This document shows, piece after piece, positions 36,652 to 45,875 of a stretch of DNA of 64,000 bases. The position numbers and the translations under genes are program-made. The stretch spans positions 310,001 to 374,000 of the forward strand of contig OZ244864.1 in NCBI GenBank assembly GCA_965221195.1, read 5' to 3'. The notes under the pieces are model-generated. The model did no database searches. It was given only the letters and a program-made list of their open reading frames with translations, and had not been told where the DNA came from. Source of the stretch: Poriferisodalis sp965221195. GTDB taxonomy: Bacteria > Actinomycetota > Acidimicrobiia > Acidimicrobiales > Poriferisodalaceae. Positions within the stretch are counted from its first letter, which is position 1, and each line of letters starts with the position of its first letter.

Positions 36652-39600
36652 GCAATAACCGGCGGCAAAGAAGGCGGAAGGTCATCATCAGAAATCGCAA
36701 CCGTCGCCGTGCCCGCAGTTGAACTTACGTCATAGCTCGCGCCATCAGTCACCGACACCGTTACTGAACCGTCCGGTTCATCAGTACTGTCGCCGGTGGT
36801 AGCTACTGTGAGCGTGGCGGTGCCACTGGTGGGGATTGTGATTGTGCGACTGCCCGTCGTCACACCGAAACTACCCGCCGCTGTGACGTTGACGGTCACA
36901 GTCAGAGAACTTGACGGCACCGGCGACGCAGACACCGTAAACAACGCACTACTGCCCTCAGTCACACCACCACCAGCAGTAACACTCACCACCGGAGTCA
37001 CCGGCGGCGGCGGCGGAGGATCGTCATCGTCAGAAATCGCAACCGTCGCCGTGCCCGCAGTTGAACTTACGTCATAACTCGCACCATCAGTCACCGACAC
37101 CGTTACTGAACCGTTTGGTTCGTCAGTGCTGTCACCAGACGTAGAAACCGACAACGTCGCAGAACCACTTGTCGGAACCGTCACCGTCCGCGACCCCGTC
37201 GTCACACCAAAACTACCCGACGCAGTGACGTTCACTGTCACCGTCAACGCGCTTGACGGTGCAGGACTCGCAGACACAGTAAACGACGCAGCAGTGCCCT
37301 CAGTGACATCACTACCAGCAGCGATACTCACCACCGGCACCACAGGCGGCGGGTCATCATCATCCGCGACGTTCACCGTCGCCGTACCCGCCGAAGAACT
37401 CACGTCATAACTCGCACCATCAGTCACCGACACCGTTACTGAACCGTTTGGTTCGTCAGTGCTGTCACCAGACGTAGAAACCGACAACGTCGCAGAACCA
37501 CTCGTCGGAACCGTCACCGTCCGCGACCCCGTCGTCACACCAAAACTACCCGACGCAGTGACATTCACCGTGACAGTCAATGACGCAGCAGGCGCTGGGC
37601 TAGCAGTAAGCGTAAACGAAGCTGCACTGCCCTCAGTCACATCACCACTAGCAGTAATGCTGATCTCAGGGGTAGCTGGTGCCGGTTGTTGAGGGTTAGC
37701 CGCCAACCTCTGCAACGCTTCCACCACCGGATCCCAACGCACACTCCAAAATGTTTGCGCATGCTGTTGCGCGTCAGCAACGGTCATCGGTGTCCCAGAA
37801 AACCCGGGAACATCCTCACCAAACGCTAACAACACCTGCTTCCAACGATTCACATGCGCAACACCATTACCAGTCTCAGCCGCATACCCACGCACATCAG
37901 AAACCAGCTTGGCAGGCACCACATACACCACAGGCGCAGAATCATCATCATCAGCAACATTCACCGACGCAGAATATGCTGTTGAACTCACCGTGTACCC
38001 AGTCCCAGAAGACACCGTCACCGACACCGAACCATCAGCCTCATCGGTACTATCACCAGACGTAGCTACAGTAAGCGAGGCAGTGCCGGTGGTTGGAATA
38101 GACACCGTCCGCGACCCAGTAGTCACACCGTAATCACCTGTAGCAGCTACGCCCACCGTCACAGCCAACGACGCAGCAGGCGCCGGATTAGCAGTTATCG
38201 TGAACGAAGCTGCACTGCCCTCAGTAACATCACCACTAGCAGTAATGCTGATCTCAGGCACGTCGTCGTCAGCCACGTTCACAGTGGCTGAGTTTGCTGT
38301 GGAACTCACCGTGTACCCAGTCCCAGAAGACACCGTCACCGACACCGAACCATCAGCCTCATCGGTACTATCACCAGACGTAGCTACAGTAAGCGAGGCA
38401 GTGCCGGTAGTAGGGATAGTCACCGTGCGACTACCAGTGGTGACACCGTAATCACCCGACGCAGTGACATTCACCGTGACAGTCAACGAACTCGCTGGCG
38501 CTGGGCTAGCAGTTAGGGTAAACAACGCACTGCTGCCCTCAGTCACATTACTGCCAGCTTTAATGCTGATCTCAGGGGTAGCTGGTGCCGGTTGTTGAGG
38601 GTTAGCCGCCAACCTCTGCAACGCTTCCACCACAGGATCCCAACGCACACTCCAAAATGTTTGCGCATGCTGTTGCGCGTCAGCAACGGTCATCGGTGTC
38701 CCAGAAAACCCGGGAACATCCTCACCAAACGCTAACAACACCTGCTTCCAACGATTCACATGCGCCACACCATTACCAGTCTCAGCCGCATACCCCCGCA
38801 CATCAGCAACCAAACTCGCAGGCACCACATACACCACAGGCGCAGAATCATCATCATCAGCAACATTCACCGACGCAGAAGATGCTGTTGAACTCACCGT
38901 GTAACCAGTGCCAGAAGACAGCGTCACTGTCACCGAACCATCAGCCTCATCGGTGCTGTCACCGGTGGTAGCTACAGTGAGCGAAGCAGTACCACTAGTA
39001 GGGATAGTCACCGTCCGGCTACCTGTAGTCACACCGAAATCACCCGACGCAGACACATTCACCGACACACTCAACGAGCTTGCCGGCGCAGGACTCGCAG
39101 ACACTGTAAACGACGCGTCGCTGCCCTCAGTGACGTCACTACCAGCCGTGATGCTCACCACCGGCACGGTCGGAGGCGGAGTGCCGCCTATATCTGTTAC
39201 CGCTACCGACGCTGACGGCTTGGAATACACATCATACGCAGCCCCGTCAACCACCGTCACCGTCACTGCGCCTTCAGAGCCAGTGAACCCGTCATCAGAA
39301 GTAGCTACAGTCAGGTCAACAGTGCCACCGGCAGGGATCGTAGCCGTACGAGAGCCGGCAGTTACACCGAAACGGCCGCCAGCAGCAACCATCACCTCAA
39401 CATCAACATCAGTCGCAGGGCCGGGTAGCGCCCGCAAGGTGAAAACGGCATCATCACCTTCAGTAATGTCACCACCACCAGAGACAATCACCACAGGCGC
39501 CGCTGCTCGAGCGGTTTCAAGCCTGTTGAGTTCTGTTATGACAGCCAACCAATCATTTGAGTCATTTTCACCTTGGTTGGCGTAAGCCTGTGCTTCACTA

Positions 39601-42600
39601 ACAGTGATCTTGCCGCCGGTCACACCGGACGGGTTCTCACCCAACGCCAACAGCGCCCGCTTCCAAGCATTCCTACGATCTGGCCGGAAGAAATAAGCAA
39701 AACTATTTGACCGAGCTCTAGCCTTTGCAACAACCGCAGTATCAACCGCTAATGCATTGGTGTCGATATCGGTAATCTTGACAGTGGCAGAGTCAATACC
39801 ATTGCGAGGTGCAGGATAGTAACTGTCGTCAGAAGGTGCCTTAACAGTCGCAGTTACTGAACCTTCAGGTTGAGTGAACTTGTGACGCACGGTAGGAATC
39901 GAGAGTGTGCCAGTGCCGTTAGTGCCAATCGTTACCGTGCGGGTGGAAGTATCAACACCGAAAAAGCCCGTTTCGTCAACCGCTACCTCAACAGGCAACG
40001 ACGACTTCGGTGCGGGAACGGCCTCAAGCGTAAAGGTTGCATCGGCGCCCTCATTGATATCGCCACTAGAAACAATGCTCACCCGCGGCAACTCATCAGT
40101 TATCGTCACATACACATCCCGAGGCCCGGATACCGTATAACTAGCGGTATGTGGAACTATCTCTGCGCGTACTTGACGAGTTGGATCGTCAACTTTATCT
40201 TGAACGGTTTGAAGTGTATACGTCTTGGTGCCCTTAGCCGTAAAAGTAATGTCGGGTGTGCGGTTGCCGGGCTCAAGATACGCTGTAGGTGTTGGCGTCT
40301 CGCTTATAGAGAGGTTAACCACAGTTTGCCTAATAGGGTCACTGTGCATAGTAATTTTGAGTTTGACCGGCTCGCCCTCATTGATACTTGACTCAACTGC
40401 ACTAATGCTGACTGACGGCCGGTCGTCGTCGTATATGATTACTTGTTTGTCTGAATCGGCCGCGTAGGGGATTGGCAGTGTGCCTATTGCGATAGTGATG
40501 CCCTCGGTGGGCTCTTGCTTATCGTCTTGTATGGTAGAGATCGTGGCTGAAGCTTGCGTAGCGCCTGCAGGAATAGTTATTGAAGCAAGCGCTGTGTAAT
40601 CGGCACCGGGCTGGCCGGGCGGGGTTGCTAGAGCCGGTGTCACCACTAGAGGAACCACTAACTCATTAGTGGTCGTTGTGCTGGGACGCTCCACTGTGAC
40701 GGTGATGTCTTGGCCTTCGGTCACTGAATGCGGCGCTGACAGCTTGACTTGCTCAGTGCGGGAGGCGTTATGCCCATACACAGTGACACCGAAACCAGTA
40801 AGCGCGGCCGGTACCGAAGTTGTTTTGTAGACCCTCAGCTTCCACGTACCATTAGCAGACTCGCCAAGATGGCGAGTAGAGCCGAACTTGTAACTTCCAT
40901 TCAAGGGGCAGCGACATTTGCCACCGAGCGCCAGGCTGGAGTCCACAAGCAACGACTCACGCCCGCTAGGAGCCACTAATACAAGCTTCATAGATCTGAA
41001 ATGAGCTGTTTGCATACTAACACTGACATCAACATGTTCAATAAAGTTGATATCTGATGCCAGATTAATTCCGAACTCTGTGTACGTTCCGTTCCTCGGT
41101 ATATCTTGAGAAAGTTTCGCTGATGCCGAACTTGAGATTTCCTTCGGCAAATTCTTCCAAGTCTTGGCTGCAGCCACCGCAGCAGTAGCATCTACAAGGC
41201 CGAAACCGTACTTGCGGCTATAAGAGTATGTATCTGTAGTTGAGCCGTACTTCTTAGCACCGACCTTCCAACTTGAGTCGCTGCTGTCGTTCTTTTGGGT
41301 GGTATTGGCAAGTATCAACTTCACATCACGCCAAGTCAACGCTGAGTTGACACTGCGCAGCAGTGCTGCCACGCCCGACACCACCGGCGCAGCATAGCTT
41401 GTACCGATTAATCTGGCGTGGTATTTGTCTTTGCCTATTGGCCCAAACATACCATGGCGCGTCGAGGAGCCTCCCGGGGCGCACACCCACAAGTTTGAAC
41501 CTACCTCAGAATAAGCAGCATGGGTGCCGGCAGAGTTCACTGCACATGTGACTACGTGGCCGCGATGGTACAAGGCTTCTTCAAGTGCTGTTTCATCGCC
41601 ATTACCGTCGTTATGACCGTTGCCGGCGGCTTTGACGTGAACAATTCCCTTACCTCCGTAACCCGACTTGAGGCTCTCTTCTAAAGCACGTATGACAAAT
41701 GGGTGTTCCCGGTCAAGTGGGCCGTCATATGTGTCGCCGTAGCTATGGTTAGCTACGGCAACCGTATTTTTGTTATGTGTATAGCTCTTTTGGTTGTTTA
41801 TGGTACTTTGAGCATCGAGATAGTTGACATTCAACAACGTGGCCCGAGGTGCTACACCTCGTCCGCCTAGGTTGTTGTCGCGCGCGCCGATAATCCCAGC
41901 TACAGCTGTTCCATGATAGGCAGGTCCAACTCTATCATTTTCGAACTCACCAGTTCTGCCTCCCCAGTAGGTGCTAGAAGCCCTATCGGAGTTTCCGACT
42001 AAGTCTTCGTGACCAGCCTCCCATGTCCTGTCGACTACCGATACTGTGATGCCCGAACCTTTAGTGGTATCCCACACATTGCCCATGTTAATGTCAACCA
42101 GAGGCGACACAATTGTCTTAGGAGTATTGGGTTGTCTACTGTCACTAACCGCTAGGTTGTACGATGCTTTGCTCCTGTCTATATACCACAAACACCTCGA
42201 CAACGCATCACTATACGGCGGATTGTCAGATTGGCACCATCCACGGGCGATCTTGTCGCGGTTTTCATAACTCTGCGACACAGATTCTATGCCGTTAGTG
42301 GTTATTTCGATATCACCAGTGGCTTTGGGAGTGAACAAGTTAGGCGTTACCAACTCCACACCCGGCGCATCTGCTAGCAGTCGCACTAGCTCAAACGACT
42401 CTGCATCTGAAGAAGTTGCGATGCTGTAGGCGCCAGGCAAACCTTCGATAGGCGAAATGCGCTCGGGCACCACACCGTTAGCCGATAACACTTGGCGTGC
42501 AGCTACCTCATCGATGCCGGACTCAAACGCTACAAGCACACCGCCCACCGGCAAAAACAGCTGCCCCGTGTCAGAGACAAACCAGTTGTTGGCTGTTTGC

Positions 42601-43040
42601 TGCGCCTTAGCGACTGTGCCAGTGTCGTTAGACTGCCCATCGTGAGGCGGCGCGTACGCAACCGCAGCTGAGGTAGCAAGCTCGCTCAGCGTTGCCGCGT
42701 CGGTGCCAGTGGCGCCGTCAAAAGTAGACGCAGCCGAAGAACCCAGCAACGCCAACGACATCTCGCCAGAGGCGTCTTCCCACTCAAACAACCCGTCTTC
42801 ATCTAAAAGCTCGTCAATGCTCGCCGGAGGCAGCACAGACCCAAGCTCGTGACCTTCAATTTCCTCGGGAGACAGCTCAAATAAGCCGTCTGTCACGTCA
42901 AAATCGGCCAGATCGCCGTGATCGGACGGGTCAACCTCGGGTGGAGTTTGGGCCCAAGCAGCACTTGGTGCCGCGAGCATCAGCGAGGCCGCCACAGCCA
43001 ACGATGCCACACATGTCAGAGCACTACGCCAGATTCGCAT
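36282..43040 (-). CDS. Giant secreted subtilisin-like protease with Calx-beta repeats (paralogue 3)
   Basis: A 2252-residue secreted protease. The ATG at 43040 gives a clear signal peptide (MRIWRSALTCVASLAVAAS, cleaved near AWAQ); longer readings upstream lack one. The S8 domain has Asp337 (VSVVDRTW), His376 (YHGTAVAG) and Ser548 (GTSYAAP). The P-domain contains the CRCPLNG segment. About ten Calx-beta repeats follow, with two standard helical YAAET modules and a divergent one at ~1100-1180 (FRPDRRNAWKRALLALGE). The protein ends with the shared C-terminal domain. Two module regions (37655-37859 and 38561-38765) differ by a single base over 205 bp. A sigma70-like promoter lies 80-108 bp upstream. 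The next gene downstream is paralogue 2, after a 219-bp gap with its own ribosome site. Confidence 0.93.
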   Translation of the reverse strand: MRIWRSALTCVASLAVAASLMLAAPSAAWAQTPPEVDPSDHGDLADFDVTDGLFELSPEEIEGHELGSVLPPASIDELLDEDGLFEWEDASGEMSLALLGSSAASTFDGATGTDAATLSELATSAAVAYAPPHDGQSNDTGTVAKAQQTANNWFVSDTGQLFLPVGGVLVAFESGIDEVAARQVLSANGVVPERISPIEGLPGAYSIATSSDAESFELVRLLADAPGVELVTPNLFTPKATGDIEITTNGIESVSQSYENRDKIARGWCQSDNPPYSDALSRCLWYIDRSKASYNLAVSDSRQPNTPKTIVSPLVDINMGNVWDTTKGSGITVSVVDRTWEAGHEDLVGNSDRASSTYWGGRTGEFENDRVGPAYHGTAVAGIIGARDNNLGGRGVAPRATLLNVNYLDAQSTINNQKSYTHNKNTVAVANHSYGDTYDGPLDREHPFVIRALEESLKSGYGGKGIVHVKAAGNGHNDGNGDETALEEALYHRGHVVTCAVNSAGTHAAYSEVGSNLWVCAPGGSSTRHGMFGPIGKDKYHARLIGTSYAAPVVSGVAALLRSVNSALTWRDVKLILANTTQKNDSSDSSWKVGAKKYGSTTDTYSYSRKYGFGLVDATAAVAAAKTWKNLPKEISSSASAKLSQDIPRNGTYTEFGINLASDINFIEHVDVSVSMQTAHFRSMKLVLVAPSGRESLLVDSSLALGGKCRCPLNGSYKFGSTRHLGESANGTWKLRVYKTTSVPAALTGFGVTVYGHNASRTEQVKLSAPHSVTEGQDITVTVERPSTTTTNELVVPLVVTPALATPPGQPGADYTALASITIPAGATQASATISTIQDDKQEPTEGITIAIGTLPIPYAADSDKQVIIYDDDRPSVSISAVESSINEGEPVKLKITMHSDPIRQTVVNLSISETPTPTAYLEPGNRTPDITFTAKGTKTYTLQTVQDKVDDPTRQVRAEIVPHTASYTVSGPRDVYVTITDELPRVSIVSSGDINEGADATFTLEAVPAPKSSLPVEVAVDETGFFGVDTSTRTVTIGTNGTGTLSIPTVRHKFTQPEGSVTATVKAPSDDSYYPAPRNGIDSATVKITDIDTNALAVDTAVVAKARARSNSFAYFFRPDRRNAWKRALLALGENPSGVTGGKITVSEAQAYANQGENDSNDWLAVITELNRLETARAAAPVVIVSGGGDITEGDDAVFTLRALPGPATDVDVEVMVAAGGRFGVTAGSRTATIPAGGTVDLTVATSDDGFTGSEGAVTVTVVDGAAYDVYSKPSASVAVTDIGGTPPPTVPVVSITAGSDVTEGSDASFTVSASPAPASSLSVSVNVSASGDFGVTTGSRTVTIPTSGTASLTVATTGDSTDEADGSVTVTLSSGTGYTVSSTASSASVNVADDDDSAPVVYVVPASLVADVRGYAAETGNGVAHVNRWKQVLLAFGEDVPGFSGTPMTVADAQQHAQTFWSVRWDPVVEALQRLAANPQQPAPATPEISIKAGSNVTEGSSALFTLTASPAPASSLTVTVNVTASGDYGVTTGSRTVTIPTTGTASLTVATSGDSTDEADGSVSVTVSSGTGYTVSSTANSATVNVADDDVPEISITASGDVTEGSAASFTITANPAPAASLAVTVGVAATGDYGVTTGSRTVSIPTTGTASLTVATSGDSTDEADGSVSVTVSSGTGYTVSSTAYSASVNVADDDDSAPVVYVVPAKLVSDVRGYAAETGNGVAHVNRWKQVLLAFGEDVPGFSGTPMTVADAQQHAQTFWSVRWDPVVEALQRLAANPQQPAPATPEISITASGDVTEGSAASFTLTASPAPAASLTVTVNVTASGSFGVTTGSRTVTVPTSGSATLSVSTSGDSTDEPNGSVTVSVTDGASYDVSSSAGTATVNVADDDDPPPVVPVVSIAAGSDVTEGTAASFTVSASPAPSSALTVTVNVTASGSFGVTTGSRTVTVPTSGSATLSVSTSGDSTDEPNGSVTVSVTDGASYDVSSTAGTATVAISDDDDPPPPPPVTPVVSVTAGGGVTEGSSALFTVSASPVPSSSLTVTVNVTAAGSFGVTTGSRTITIPTSGTATLTVATTGDSTDEPDGSVTVSVTDGASYDVSSTAGTATVAISDDDLPPSLPPVIAGDVKVSVDGQLERVGPGGTLEFVVKLSKAADSDVKVGFKVSAVGGAWLTVGLDYVVRGLANKSDSVGELTFARGETRKVLYVDVPKDAWIFTSATILVSLTSTSGGIEIDSDNKSAIGRLRP

Positions 43041-43119
43041 AACTGAGATTCGTTCTCTACGTCCCGGATCGATCAAGCTCAGACCCGCGCAAGACGAATC
43101 TAGCTCTCGCTGAGACGAG

Positions 43120-43148
43120 ATATTACAAGCGCCCAGAGCCAGCATCAA
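43120..43148 (-). promoter_or_regulatory. Candidate sigma70-type promoter for protease paralogue 3
   Basis: On the minus strand TTGATG (43148-43143) and TAATAT (43125-43120) are separated by exactly 17 bases. They lie 80 bp upstream of the paralogue 3 ATG. Each box matches four of six consensus positions. The spacing is ideal, but the prediction is by eye. Confidence 0.4.
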
Positions 43149-43178
43149 GCGAGAGGCGCTCGCTGTCAGTGTCGTGAC

Positions 43179-44255
43179 TCAATCAAAGGTGACCGAGACC
43201 TTGAGAGCACCAGCGTCGTGAGGTTCGTGGGCGAGCCGAAACGCATCGCCGATGTAGCTCACGTCGTAGGCGTGACTGAGCAGCGGCGAAACATCAATCT
43301 CGCCGGAAGCGATGAGCGTCAGCGCTTGGCGAAATGACAACGCGTCGGGTTCGTCTTGGGCACCGTACGTGCTGGAGCCTGCCAGCCGCTTGCGGAAGAA
43401 TTTCTGAAACCGCATGTGAATGTTGTCATCGGTTGAGGGCAGCCCGAACCACAGCACCTCGCCGTCGAGACGAGCAAGCTCGACTGAGTCCATGAAAGTG
43501 TCTGAACGGCCGACTGCCTCGATGACATAGTCGGCGCCGACACCGTCTGTCATGTCGTGAACTGCCTCGATGACCCCAGCGTTGCCGAGTTCGGCGGCAT
43601 TCAGGCACTCGTCTGCTCCGTAGGACTCGGCCACGGCGAGTCTCGTTGGTGAAAGGTCGGACACAATGACCCGTTGCGCACCCGCCCGTTTCAACAGGTA
43701 TGTGAAGAACAGCCCGGCCGAGCCTTGGCCCATCACCACGACCGTCTCACCGTTGACGTCTCTCGGCCTCTGCCGCATGGCGTAGATGACCGTGCCGAGC
43801 TGCTGGGCCATCAGCAGATGCGGCCTGGGCTTGTCGCAGTCGGGCAACGGCAAGCAATAGCCAGAGTTGACCCGCTGGTAAGCGTTGAAGCACTCGCCCG
43901 CAGGCGGGTTGGGGAACGCGAGCACATGGGTTCCCTCCGGCAAGGCAGGAGCGCGGCTCTCAACCACCACACCGATGCCCTCATGGCCCGGGAAACCATG
44001 CGGACAGGGGGGCCGATGAGCGAGGCCAGCACCCATCATCACCATGTGCAGGTCGCTGCCGCAGATGGACGCCATCTCAGAGCGGATGAGCACATCAAAG
44101 TTGACAGACGCGAACGACAACGCCGCGCCCAGCCGAGGTGACGGCGCAGCCTCTGACGCAACCACCGTCAACGTAGGCACGGGAATCTCCTCACACTCCA
44201 TGCGACCGATGTCGACCATTCGGCCGGCTTTCATCATCTCCACGGGCCTGCTCAT
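43179..44255 (-). CDS. Zinc-type alcohol dehydrogenase family protein
   Basis: A 358-residue medium-chain dehydrogenase/reductase. The catalytic-zinc segment ASICGSDLHM and the GFPGHEGIGVV motif are present, and the nucleotide fold has VMGQGSAGLFFTYLLKRAGA followed by an acidic strand end (IVSDLS), typical for NAD preference. The four-cysteine structural zinc loop seems to be missing (the region reads NPPAGECFNAYQRVNSGYC). The ATG at 44255 (MSRPVEMMKAG) has AGGGAA just upstream; internal ATGs a few codons on are possible. The substrate is unknown; polyol or threonine dehydrogenase-like activity is plausible. It is divergent from the MFS transporter at 44414. Confidence 0.88.
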   Translation of the reverse strand: MSRPVEMMKAGRMVDIGRMECEEIPVPTLTVVASEAAPSPRLGAALSFASVNFDVLIRSEMASICGSDLHMVMMGAGLAHRPPCPHGFPGHEGIGVVVESRAPALPEGTHVLAFPNPPAGECFNAYQRVNSGYCLPLPDCDKPRPHLLMAQQLGTVIYAMRQRPRDVNGETVVVMGQGSAGLFFTYLLKRAGAQRVIVSDLSPTRLAVAESYGADECLNAAELGNAGVIEAVHDMTDGVGADYVIEAVGRSDTFMDSVELARLDGEVLWFGLPSTDDNIHMRFQKFFRKRLAGSSTYGAQDEPDALSFRQALTLIASGEIDVSPLLSHAYDVSYIGDAFRLAHEPHDAGALKVSVTFD

Positions 44256-44274
44256 TTCCCTGCCAACAGACAAT

Positions 44275-44301
44275 CTCGACAGCCTCGACAGCCTCGACAG
44301 T
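44275..44301. repeat. 9-bp tandem repeat, three copies
   Basis: Three copies of CTCGACAGC (the last ending in T) lie between the divergent alcohol dehydrogenase and MFS genes. The region is non-coding by my annotation. Confidence 0.7.
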
Positions 44302-44413
44302 CTCACCGATCGAAACTGCGTCAGCTCACGCACGATCAAGCGTCGTCGGCAGTCACAAGCATTATTGCCAAAAGTGAGCGCATCGGGGGAGTCAGCTGGC
44401 AGGCTGTACGGCA

Positions 44414-45784
44414 ATGAGCGCTCCAGCGGCCACCGCTGCCGAAAGCCAGCGGTTTGTTCGTGGCTGGCTCGTGCTGGCAGGCGTGTTCGGGGTGATGATG
44501 GTTACCTCCGGGTTCGCCTTCTACGGCCAAGGGGTGTTCCTGACGGCCTTGGTGAAAGAACAGGGCTTCCCAACTTGGATGGCTGGTCTCGGAACCACCG
44601 TTTTCTTGGGTTCCTCAGGTGTCATCGGCTACTTCACCGGCAAGCTGATCGGCAGATTTGACGTGCGCTGGGTGCTGACCTTGGGCGCCGTCGTCGGAGC
44701 GCTGGGGCTCGGGCTGCTGAGCGAAGTCAGGTCGTGGTGGCAGCTCATCGGCGTGATGGCGATCTTCGGCATCGGCTTCGGATTAGCGGGCCTTGTTCCC
44801 ACCACCACGCTGGTGACGCGCTGGTTTGAGCGGCGGCGCTCTGTCGCGCTCTCGATTGCCTCCACCGGTCTGTCGGTCGGCGGCATTCTCATCACTAGGC
44901 GCATGAGCAGCCAGATCGCGGCCGACACGCTGGTCTATTGGGCATGGCGCTACGCGCTGATCTACGGCATCTCGATAGTGGCGCTGACTTGGCTGCTGCT
45001 ACGGGCATGGCCCCGCGATGTGGGATTGCAGCCCGACGGTGCTAAGGCGACAAGCACCAGCTACGGCGGGGCCGTGCCGGGAACGCCATTTGAGGAGGCG
45101 ATTCGCACGCGGTTCTTTATTTTTGTTTCGATCGGCTTCGTGCTGGTGATGGGAAGCCAAGTCGGCGCCATTCACCATCTGCACAACCTCACCGACTCAC
45201 GGATCGGCATTGAAGCGGCAGGCACAGCCTTGGCGCTGCTCGCCGGCACGAGCGTGGTGGCCAGAATCTGTGGCGGCATCGCCGCGGCGAAGGTGCCGAT
45301 GCGCCTGCTCTCGGGCGGCTTGATGGTAGTGCAGACCATCGGACTCACCCTGCTGGCGCTCGCAGGGGACTGGGGCTTGCTGTTGCCGGGGGTCTTAGTG
45401 CTGGGCACCGCCATGGGCAATCTGCTGATGCTCCACCCACTGATCTTGGCCGACGCGTTCGGAGTGAAGGACTACCCGCGAATCTACGGCTTCGGCTCGC
45501 TGCTGATGGTGTTTGGTGCCGCCTCTGGTCCTCTGTTCGTCGGTGTGATTCGGGATGGGTACAGCTATCGGCTGGCGTTCTTTGCCATAGCCCTGATTGC
45601 GGTCGTCGGCCTCAGCATTTACAGCTTCGCCGGCAATCCGCTGCGCGAGCACCTTGCGACACGTCCGCCAGCAGGGTCACGTTCGCCAGCAGGGTCACGA
45701 CGGGCACCAGCGGAGCCAGCTACAGCAAAGCCATCAGCAGCAACGAGACAGACACCGTCCGCGCAGTCGGTAGAGCCTGCATGA
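44414..45784 (+). CDS. MFS transporter
   Basis: A 456-residue major facilitator superfamily permease with about twelve membrane segments. The N-terminal half carries FAFYGQGVFLTALVKEQG and the loop 2-3 motif GKLIGRFDVRWVL, and then VTRWFERRRSVALSIASTG, a pattern common in oxalate/formate- and monocarboxylate-type MFS carriers. The C-terminal half shows ILADAFGVKDYPRIYGFGS. The cytoplasmic tail (about residues 412-456) is Ala/Pro/Ser-rich and includes a short PPAGSR/SPAGSR duplication. A carboxylate substrate is a reasonable guess. The ATG at 44414 is the first good start. It converges with the acyl-CoA carboxylase gene, 91 bp apart. Confidence 0.9.
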   Translation: MSAPAATAAESQRFVRGWLVLAGVFGVMMVTSGFAFYGQGVFLTALVKEQGFPTWMAGLGTTVFLGSSGVIGYFTGKLIGRFDVRWVLTLGAVVGALGLGLLSEVRSWWQLIGVMAIFGIGFGLAGLVPTTTLVTRWFERRRSVALSIASTGLSVGGILITRRMSSQIAADTLVYWAWRYALIYGISIVALTWLLLRAWPRDVGLQPDGAKATSTSYGGAVPGTPFEEAIRTRFFIFVSIGFVLVMGSQVGAIHHLHNLTDSRIGIEAAGTALALLAGTSVVARICGGIAAAKVPMRLLSGGLMVVQTIGLTLLALAGDWGLLLPGVLVLGTAMGNLLMLHPLILADAFGVKDYPRIYGFGSLLMVFGAASGPLFVGVIRDGYSYRLAFFAIALIAVVGLSIYSFAGNPLREHLATRPPAGSRSPAGSRRAPAEPATAKPSAATRQTPSAQSVEPA

Positions 45785-45875
45785 GCTGAGCACCGAAGCG
45801 GCCAGCAACAGGCGCGGCCGCAACACAGCAGACAGAGCCTTATGCCGGTCGGGTGTTGTGTGGGTGTTGTGCTGG

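Noticed and set aside
15077..43040. Many open frames on the plus strand opposite the giant Calx-beta genes (for example 31248-31940)
   Set aside because: They are mirror readings of repetitive Ser/Thr/Val/Gly-rich coding DNA. They recur with each repeat and contain no recognisable domain, ribosome site or signal peptide.
15077..43040. CRISPR-like repetition
   Set aside because: Repeat units are about 300 bp, in frame and encode Calx-beta domains. There are no short repeats with unique spacers.
15077..43040. Sortase-type LPXTG or C-terminal TM anchors on the giant secreted proteins
   Set aside because: All four end in the same soluble beta-rich domain with Arg-Leu-Arg at the terminus; no LPXTG-like motif or hydrophobic tail is present.
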